Assembly: GCF_001468065.1 (NCBI RefSeq)
Contig: NZ_LNYZ01000001.1
Location: 62,001 to 126,000 of the forward strand
DNA: 64,000 bases
Direction of reading: 5' to 3'
Source of the DNA: Legionella steigerwaltii
GTDB taxonomy: Bacteria; Pseudomonadota; Gammaproteobacteria; Legionellales; Legionellaceae
Shown here: positions 57,809 to 64,000 of the stretch, in pieces
Layout: every line of letters begins with the position of its first letter
Numbering within the stretch: the stretch's first letter is position 1
The notes under the pieces: model-generated
What the model saw: only the letters and a program-made list of their open reading frames with translations
Told to the model about the DNA's origin: nothing
Database searches by the model: none
Program-made: the position numbers and the translations under genes

Positions 57809-60800
57809 CTATAAGGACACTCCGTTTCCCTCAGTAGAGACATTATCACTACTGACCCAGCTTGCAATCCATTGTAAGAATTGAGTGAATGGATCGTGTT
57901 TTTTAGGTTGAAAAAAAGAAAGAGACTGCAAAGAACTTTGGTGCTTACGTACTTGTCCTAAATAGCTCAATTCATCCTCAAACAAGCTTTCTGTATCGGT
58001 TCGATCATCTGCATTAATTTTTTGATTGATCGAATCAATCAAATTATCCAATTGAGTTAAATCGTCCTTTGTAAAGGAATATGATTTTTGAATTTTTTTT
58101 CTGAGTGCTTCTTCAGCGTTCACCTCATCTGTGTATTTCAATTGTAATGCCATATCTTTCTTTAATTGTGTCCCATCACTATTCGCTAAAATAGCATATT
58201 CTAAAAGATACAATTCTTGTTCGGTTTGAGCCGATTGAATTAAATGTTTATAATGTTGGGCGCGAGTTTGTCCACGATAATAATCAAAAAAATAGGAAAA
58301 ATAACTTAAATTTTCCTCCCGATGTTTCAGATAGTAATCTAAGGCCTCAGTACATTGTGTTTTCAAAGCATTTAAATCAGATTTTGTACTATCTGATTTA
58401 GGAGCAAGCCCTCCATTTTTTTGTGATGCCGGTATCGTTTCAACTGCATTATCTAAACTAGATCTTGCAGCATCTGTAGAAGGTAAAGTTTCTTCTTCTT
58501 TTACTGATTGAGGCGGGCTTAAATACGGCAGAATTTCCGGTAAAACAAAATTCTTAGGCAAGTCTGTTTGCACTAAAGCTTCCTGGAGAGACCGAACTGT
58601 TTCATTGAATTCTTTTTTAGTCTCCTCACTTTGTTCCGAAAGCGGTTTTTTAAATTGTCTGAGCCAGCAATAAAGTTTGAATTCCAATTGGCAAACTTCT
58701 TTAAATCGAGGGTTTTCTATTAATTTCTCTAAGAGATCATAATGGTTTTCCTCCAGATAATGGGGAGAAATATCTTGCCCAGCCATGATGAGTTTTATTT
58801 GGGCCAAATGATTCACTAGTTCAAGGTGTTCAATGGCTTTATCAAGATCAATGTTCTTCTCTTGAATCGTCTTTAGACATTCTTCGAATATCTTACTGAG
58901 TTGCTCAAGCGCTATCTTAAATGGCAAAGAATTAAAGGTATGACGGTAAATTTGATTATTTAAATCAAGTTGCTTTTGCAGCATATTAAGTTCAATTTCT
59001 TCGAGCGTTTTTTGAATATTTTCTCGATATGGAATTGCCAATTGAGCAAGAATATAAGGATTTGTGCTTTCCAGCAGTTTAAACAGCTGCGGTCGAACGT
59101 CGGTTTTATCATAATGAGCCTTGAGATTTTCCACATAAGCTTTGACGATGTCTATACCATGTTTTTGGAGAGGCTGTTGTAACTCTACATCTAAATCTTC
59201 CAATTTTTTCTTTTCAATAAGATTGGCTAAAGTAGCCCATTCTTTTTGTTTTAGCGCTTCAACCAATAATTTTTTTAGGCCGTATTTTTCTTCAAATAAG
59301 GGGAAGACACTTGCAAAAAGAACTGGATCTTTTAAAAAGTCTAGAATGCTTTTATCGGGATCACCTGGAAGGTCACTTTGAGTAAATAAGGTTTTAAATA
59401 TGGCTTCATTTTTATCTTTTACGGCGCGTTTTAAAGGAGTTAAATACTGCGAACTTGAATACAAGTCTGTATTTTGGAATGCAGGATCGTTCTCCGGATT
59501 TTTAATTGAACTCAGTAGGGATGCTCTAGGATTTTGTACGTTGGCTCTTAATAACAATTGATAAAGCCTTCCGTACCCTTGAGCATAGACTTTATCAAAC
59601 AGAGCAGAGGCGGTTTGATCGCCAAATAATTGCTGAATGGCATAGTGTCGTTCACTAGAGTTGAGGGTAATTTCTCGCGCAAGCAGCTGGTTGGCGATTT
59701 TTTCTTGTTTTTGTTCGCAACTAAAAAGAAATAATTCTTTAAAATCAATTCCGAAATCAAGTTTGGATTCAATAAAGGGTTCTAAAATAGAGTCATTGCC
59801 TTTTTTTATAGCATCTTTAATTAATTCTAAAAGAGGTTGTTTTAATTGAGTTTTTGGCGTTACTCTCCCTTGATTCAAAAAACGGGCGACTACGTTTTTA
59901 CTGTTATTGGCCAAGGCAGAAGTAAAAATTTGTTCCGTTAATTCGGGATCAATCACAACAGTTTCTTTTTCCAGTAAAAAATCCAGCGGTATTAACATGT
60001 GATTTTGTGCCAGCAGGGGAATAAGTTTCGGATTTTCCTTTAACTTGGGAAAGAGTTGCAGCAGTAACTTGAGCCCATTTTCATGTTTATCCAGAATTAA
60101 CTCATTAATGAATTCTTCAAGTTCTGCTTCTTCCCAGGTTGCTTGAATACATAATGATTTAGCCAGGTAAGAAAGTTTATTTTTGAAACAGTTTTTGACT
60201 AGTTTTTTTTGTTCTTGTGGCGCCAGTTTTTCTATTGAAAGCGTACTTGGAGGAATCTTGGACCCGACTCTATTGAGTTTCGCCAGTTTTCCTAGGTTTG
60301 TGGTTGAATTAAGGAGGTAGTCATTAAAAAGTTGAGGTTCTTGTTCGGCGCATGCTGTTATGACTGGCGCAATATTCCAATTTAAACTGTTTTCTAAAGT
60401 GAGCTGTTTGATCTTAGGGCTTGCTTTTGCAAGACTTTTTTCGATGATTGAGTAATCATCATAATCAGAACACAACGAAAACAGTGCACGTATATCCTGA
60501 GTATTACGCAGCACATTGTAATTTAACTGAACTAATGTGGATAAAATAGATAGGTCTTCTTCTTGTAATCCTTTTACATAGAGAAACTCCAAGGTTTCTG
60601 GTTCAAGATGGCTTTTCTTAGCGTTCAGTTTTTCCTGAAGAAACAGGCTCATTTCTTTATTGCCATTCAATATGGCGAGAGTAAGCGCGCTTTTAATCGT
60701 TTCCTCAGGAATATTATCTTTCCATGCATTTTTTACATGTTCATTTTTCCTCAGAAAAATCAGAGCATGGAGTAGCGTTGTTGAACCTAGGGGTGTGTTT

Positions 60801-62308
60801 AAATCAATTAAATGATATTTACTCTCATCAATGTTTTTCCAAAGTGTTGGCTGATTTGCTTGTTCTGCCCACGCACGTGCATATGTTTCAAAAATGGTTG
60901 TATCATTACGCTCCATGCATAAGGTAAGCAAATCCGGATCGTGAGTATCTACAACAAAACCAGTTTCAAGAAGTTTTTTCAACGTCATCGCATCAATATT
61001 TTGGGCGATCTCTTTGTTGAAAATGGAAGGGAATGATTGGGGAACAATGTTCGCTGTTGCAAGATGTGGAATTAACAGATTTAAAACATGATGTTGGTTG
61101 GTGATGGCAGCATACTGGATTTGTTTTATGATTTGTTCAGGGGACAACTTATTTAAAAACTGATTTATTTGAACAGATGGTGTTTCCTGCTTAACAAAGG
61201 TTAGGAATTGCAGGTGATTATAAGCGGTTTGACATTTAGGTTCTTGAGAAATATTTAATTGATCCAGTACCTTCAATAAATGACTGTGATCGGTTTCTTT
61301 TTTCATTGACAACGAGTATTCTGATACTGGTTTGCTAAAGACGAGGCACAGTTGATCTTTTAATTCATTTTGTTCCTCAGTTGCAGTGTATGTCTGGAGA
61401 TAATGATCAAGTAATTTTTCTGCCTCTTTGTAATTCCCCACACACACAGTGAGAATAATTCCTTTCAAAATTGCTTCTTTCAGAAGGGGTGATTTAGGCT
61501 TTTTCAGTAAAAGATCATTAAACTCAGGACGAAAATACTCTTTTGATAAATTGTCGTAGTCGATTTTATTTTGATCAAATAAGTATTTGAGTGTCTCGAC
61601 ATCTCCTGCCATAGCAGCAAAAAAACTTGAACGTGTATCGATCTGATCTGCGAAAGCAATTTTATGTAATTCTTCATGAGAAGGGTAATGCTCAGGGATT
61701 GCATTAGGATGAACAAATGTACGAATAATGAGACCAAAAGAATTATCTTTATAATCGAAGCAATCCTTAATTTCTTTGACTAACTCATCAATTGCCTCAA
61801 ACTCTTTTATTTTTCTATTGTAATTTGGATCGTAAACGACATATTTTCCATTTTCAAAAGATAATGCAATTCCATGGTTATGACTGAAAATGAGATAGGA
61901 TCGATTCTCTCGGGCAATTTTCTTGAATATTTCTTCCCAGTGCGACTGCTCTGTAGTGAGTCCAAAATTAAATTCATTTTTTAATGGTTTATTTCCGATA
62001 TTCAAGACTTTTTCGATATCACTTTGCTGGATTTCATAATTACTGTATTTATCAGCTTGGAATGTTTTTTCGATTTTGATAATGAAACTATCAATAGCCG
62101 GATTATCACCGATCCGATAAGTGCTAGGTAGAGCCGCTAGTTTGTCGAGTAAATCAAAAAACTGTGGTCTTTTATTTTCTAGAGTATATTTGATGTATAA
62201 AGCAGCAAGTGCGGCACAAATTCCTTTTTTATTCAGTATAAAAGCGATATTTTTCTTTTGCCTTAGGCAAACGTTAACTGCACTAATAATTTTGCCTTGG
62301 TTTGGCAT
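57809..62308 (-). CDS. Giant effector candidate: cysteine-protease-like domain plus ankyrin-type repeats, 1499 aa
   Basis: The N-terminal domain (about 1-200) has the order Cys31 (NKKGICAALAALY), His145 (SHNHGIALSF) and Asp160 (YVVYDPNYN), as in C58/YopT-type papain-fold proteases; this is my reading. From about 218 to 1090 many degenerate ankyrin-like units follow, for example FFAAMAGDVETLKYLFDQ, YLTPLKRAVKDKNEAIFKTL and TSALANNSKNVVARFLNQG. The last 400 residues are charged and helical. No signal peptide or membrane segment. GAGGG eight bases before the ATG, and a good promoter 30 bases upstream. Its first 83 residues match those of the decarboxylase gene upstream. Confidence 0.82.
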   Translation of the reverse strand: MPNQGKIISAVNVCLRQKKNIAFILNKKGICAALAALYIKYTLENKRPQFFDLLDKLAALPSTYRIGDNPAIDSFIIKIEKTFQADKYSNYEIQQSDIEKVLNIGNKPLKNEFNFGLTTEQSHWEEIFKKIARENRSYLIFSHNHGIALSFENGKYVVYDPNYNRKIKEFEAIDELVKEIKDCFDYKDNSFGLIIRTFVHPNAIPEHYPSHEELHKIAFADQIDTRSSFFAAMAGDVETLKYLFDQNKIDYDNLSKEYFRPEFNDLLLKKPKSPLLKEAILKGIILTVCVGNYKEAEKLLDHYLQTYTATEEQNELKDQLCLVFSKPVSEYSLSMKKETDHSHLLKVLDQLNISQEPKCQTAYNHLQFLTFVKQETPSVQINQFLNKLSPEQIIKQIQYAAITNQHHVLNLLIPHLATANIVPQSFPSIFNKEIAQNIDAMTLKKLLETGFVVDTHDPDLLTLCMERNDTTIFETYARAWAEQANQPTLWKNIDESKYHLIDLNTPLGSTTLLHALIFLRKNEHVKNAWKDNIPEETIKSALTLAILNGNKEMSLFLQEKLNAKKSHLEPETLEFLYVKGLQEEDLSILSTLVQLNYNVLRNTQDIRALFSLCSDYDDYSIIEKSLAKASPKIKQLTLENSLNWNIAPVITACAEQEPQLFNDYLLNSTTNLGKLAKLNRVGSKIPPSTLSIEKLAPQEQKKLVKNCFKNKLSYLAKSLCIQATWEEAELEEFINELILDKHENGLKLLLQLFPKLKENPKLIPLLAQNHMLIPLDFLLEKETVVIDPELTEQIFTSALANNSKNVVARFLNQGRVTPKTQLKQPLLELIKDAIKKGNDSILEPFIESKLDFGIDFKELFLFSCEQKQEKIANQLLAREITLNSSERHYAIQQLFGDQTASALFDKVYAQGYGRLYQLLLRANVQNPRASLLSSIKNPENDPAFQNTDLYSSSQYLTPLKRAVKDKNEAIFKTLFTQSDLPGDPDKSILDFLKDPVLFASVFPLFEEKYGLKKLLVEALKQKEWATLANLIEKKKLEDLDVELQQPLQKHGIDIVKAYVENLKAHYDKTDVRPQLFKLLESTNPYILAQLAIPYRENIQKTLEEIELNMLQKQLDLNNQIYRHTFNSLPFKIALEQLSKIFEECLKTIQEKNIDLDKAIEHLELVNHLAQIKLIMAGQDISPHYLEENHYDLLEKLIENPRFKEVCQLEFKLYCWLRQFKKPLSEQSEETKKEFNETVRSLQEALVQTDLPKNFVLPEILPYLSPPQSVKEEETLPSTDAARSSLDNAVETIPASQKNGGLAPKSDSTKSDLNALKTQCTEALDYYLKHREENLSYFSYFFDYYRGQTRAQHYKHLIQSAQTEQELYLLEYAILANSDGTQLKKDMALQLKYTDEVNAEEALRKKIQKSYSFTKDDLTQLDNLIDSINQKINADDRTDTESLFEDELSYLGQVRKHQSSLQSLSFFQPKKHDPFTQFLQWIASWVSSDNVSTEGNGVSL

Positions 62309-62340
62309 AGTAAGACCCTCGTTTACTTTTAATTTTTGCG

Positions 62341-62369
62341 ATTATAAGGGGCATTTTAATTTAATTCAA
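62341..62369 (-). promoter_or_regulatory. Sigma-70 promoter of the 1499-aa gene
   Basis: TTGAAT (62364-62369) and TATAAT (62341-62346) on the minus strand, exactly 17 bases apart; start of transcription would be about 25 bases before the ATG. The same hexamers and spacing, within a shared TGAATTGAATT, precede the next gene upstream. Confidence 0.8.
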
Positions 62370-62446
62370 TTCAGAATGAGTAAAAATTGATCATTAATGT
62401 GGGTTTAAAGTTTTTAAAGTGTGGGAAAATGTAGAAATATCAATCA

Positions 62447-63862
62447 TTATTCTAAAATAAGTTCTTTTGCAGGGGGTCTTAAATTGTAATAGGAACTCAT
62501 GCAATGACCATAGGCTCCAGTATTAGCAATTAAAAGGATGTCTCTTTCTTGAGTCATAGGTAATAAGCGATCATATCCCAATGTATCGCCTGATTCACAA
62601 ATCGGGCCGACAATGTGTGACGTCCCTGATTTGTCCGAATACAACTGACTTAAGTTGACAATTTCATGATAAGCCCCATATAAAGAAGGTCTAATTAATG
62701 AATTCATTCCCGTTTCAATTCCTATAAATTGTACTTCACCTTTTTCTTTACATTGAGTGACTCTAGCCAAAATTATGCCACTTTCTGCCACAAAAAAACG
62801 TCCGGGCTCCATCCAGAATTGTAAATTAGGGAAGTTTGATTTGATTGCGAGTAATCTTGAATCAAGTTTCTCCAGATCTAAAGGCTTTTGCCCTGGTTTT
62901 TCAACGACACCTAAGCCCCCACCTAAATTAATGAATTGTGTTTGAGGAAATTGCTTAAGGAGTGATGTCAGTGTTAAAGCGGTTTGTTCCCAAAGTTCTG
63001 GAGTCAGAATCCCACTACCTGAATGGGAATGTAGACCAATAACATGGATATTATTTTCTCGGGTCAACCTCTTAAGTTGCCCTATATCATTTTGGGCAAT
63101 ACCAAACTTTGATTCATTGCCTCCTGTGATGACATGTTTGTGATGACCAGCGCCAACACCTGGGTCGATACGAACGATGATATTACGGTTTTTAAATAAC
63201 TCAGGCCAATTCGTTAATGGGTACAGATTATCTATGGTCATGTAGCATCCTAAGTTCATCGCCGCTTCATATTCTATTCTTGGAGCAAAATTGGGGGTAA
63301 ATAAAATTCGTTTTTTGTCTAGGTGAGGAAATAGATTATCTATGTGTTTTAACTCTTGAATGGAAACGCATTCAAAGCCAATGCCTTCTTTTTCCAATGT
63401 TTTTAAAATTGATGGATGAGGATTGGCTTTGATCGCGTAAAATAGGGCGTTGATTGATTGTAAGCCCAATAATTTTTGAGCTTGAGCGGTTTGTGTTGGG
63501 CTGTGGTATACATAGCAAGGTGAGTGAGTCTCTGCAAGTTTCAGTAAATGAGTGCGCTCAATTTCCCACCATGGGGTAGGTCGGGTAATTGGTTTTTCCT
63601 TTTTTTGAGGATGAAAAACTTTTTCCAGTTGAATAATAAAATTATCTAAAATTGGATTATCGCCAATGAGATAATCATTAGGTATCAAACATAATTGTTC
63701 CAATGCTTCAAAAAATTGCTCTGTTTTATTTTCTAGGGCAAAGTATTCATATAAATCGTTAAGACCGGCATAAGCAGCTGATTTATTTAATTTAAAATCC
63801 TTATTAGACTTTTGTTTGAGGCATAAAGTGAGCGCATCAAGAAGTCGGTTCTGTTGGGACAT
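62447..63862 (-). CDS. Diaminopimelate-decarboxylase-type PLP enzyme with effector-derived N-terminus, 471 aa
   Basis: The C-terminal part (about 105-471) is a fold III PLP decarboxylase of the LysA type: PLP Lys145 in YAIKANPHPS, HSHSGSG, NLGGGLGV, EPGRFFVAESG, GPICESGD (Cys422-Glu423) and NTGAYGHCMSSYYNLRPP. All key residues are present. The first 83 residues align without a gap to the 1499-aa protein (39 identities), but the nucleophile position is Tyr31 and the His/Asp part is missing. The frame extends nine codons to an ATG at 63889; I use 63862 because it aligns with the paralogue start and the predicted transcription start is near 63888. Confidence 0.88.
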   Translation of the reverse strand: MSQQNRLLDALTLCLKQKSNKDFKLNKSAAYAGLNDLYEYFALENKTEQFFEALEQLCLIPNDYLIGDNPILDNFIIQLEKVFHPQKKEKPITRPTPWWEIERTHLLKLAETHSPCYVYHSPTQTAQAQKLLGLQSINALFYAIKANPHPSILKTLEKEGIGFECVSIQELKHIDNLFPHLDKKRILFTPNFAPRIEYEAAMNLGCYMTIDNLYPLTNWPELFKNRNIIVRIDPGVGAGHHKHVITGGNESKFGIAQNDIGQLKRLTRENNIHVIGLHSHSGSGILTPELWEQTALTLTSLLKQFPQTQFINLGGGLGVVEKPGQKPLDLEKLDSRLLAIKSNFPNLQFWMEPGRFFVAESGIILARVTQCKEKGEVQFIGIETGMNSLIRPSLYGAYHEIVNLSQLYSDKSGTSHIVGPICESGDTLGYDRLLPMTQERDILLIANTGAYGHCMSSYYNLRPPAKELILE

Positions 63863-63894
63863 TATGAGCTCATGGTTCCATTTCGTCATATGAA

Positions 63895-63923
63895 ATTATA
63901 ATAGACGCATTGGTCAAATTCAA
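63895..63923 (-). promoter_or_regulatory. Sigma-70 promoter of the decarboxylase fusion gene
   Basis: TTGAAT (63918-63923) and TATAAT (63895-63900) on the minus strand with a 17-base spacer. Transcription would start at about 63888, which excludes the ATG at 63889 as the translation start. Confidence 0.8.
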
Positions 63924-64000
63924 TTCACTGTGTGTCTGGTTTCATATTACTCACTATGGTGCATTAAATTTATGCTTGCAATTTTATTGGCGCTCAAATA

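Noticed and set aside
63863-63889. Longer N-terminus of the decarboxylase fusion from ATG 63889
   Set aside because: It coincides with the predicted transcription start, has no ribosome site, and the homology to the 1499-aa protein begins at 63862.

Overview
This AT-rich window reads as chromosome of a Legionella-type gammaproteobacterium. The reasons are a full set of Gram-negative envelope genes (MlaA lipoprotein, KdsA, MsbA-LpxK), a Com1-like DsbA2, a leucine/isovalerate degradation cluster, and, between the housekeeping genes, several large signal-peptide-less proteins of the kind exported by the Dot/Icm type IV system (ankyrin repeats, cysteine-protease-like modules, coiled coils, a GDSL lipase). 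One of these has a near-perfect PmrA-type box upstream. The species cannot be fixed from the sequence alone.

Layout. 0-5 kb: ribD-ribBA, pyrG-kdsA and a small unknown gene. 5-9 kb: a small ankyrin protein and a 907-aa effector-like membrane protein. 9-12.5 kb: udk-fabI and an alkaline-phosphatase-like exported enzyme. 12.8-17.6 kb: an unknown cytosolic protein, a rhodanese with a small membrane partner, gshA-gshB, mlaA. 17.8-26.8 kb: pip-dtd, uvrD, dsbA2, glyQ-glyS, rsmJ and a 55-aa gene. 27-31.2 kb: a coiled-coil effector candidate and metNIQ. 31.6-33.5 kb: a predicted barrel and a DUF1554-like secreted protein. 33.5-44 kb: a minus-strand leucine/isovalerate operon (liuA, thiolase, small membrane protein, liuB, liuC, liuD, liuE, acetoacetyl-CoA synthetase) that encodes every step from isovaleryl-CoA to acetyl-CoA. 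44.4-46.1 kb: two convergent effector candidates. 46.4-52.9 kb: methyltransferase-like gene, pyrD, GNAT gene, msbA-lpxK and an exported lipocalin-like protein. 53-64 kb: GDSL effector candidate, MFS transporter, AHCY-like protein, a 1499-aa protease-like/ankyrin protein and a decarboxylase whose N-terminus is copied from that giant.

Three observations stand out. First, about sixteen copies of a palindromic element with a GTAG foot (REP doublet, REPIN-like) lie after stop codons across the window; the two arms of a copy usually share the same variants, and none lies in any of six divergent intergenic regions. Second, the last 6 kb holds two tandem genes with the same promoter architecture and a gapless 83-residue N-terminal homology (39 identities), one continuing into a Cys-His-Asp protease-like fold plus ankyrins, the other fused to a diaminopimelate-decarboxylase-type enzyme. 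Third, the proline iminopeptidase homologue has Gly in place of its nucleophilic Ser while Asp266 and His294 remain.
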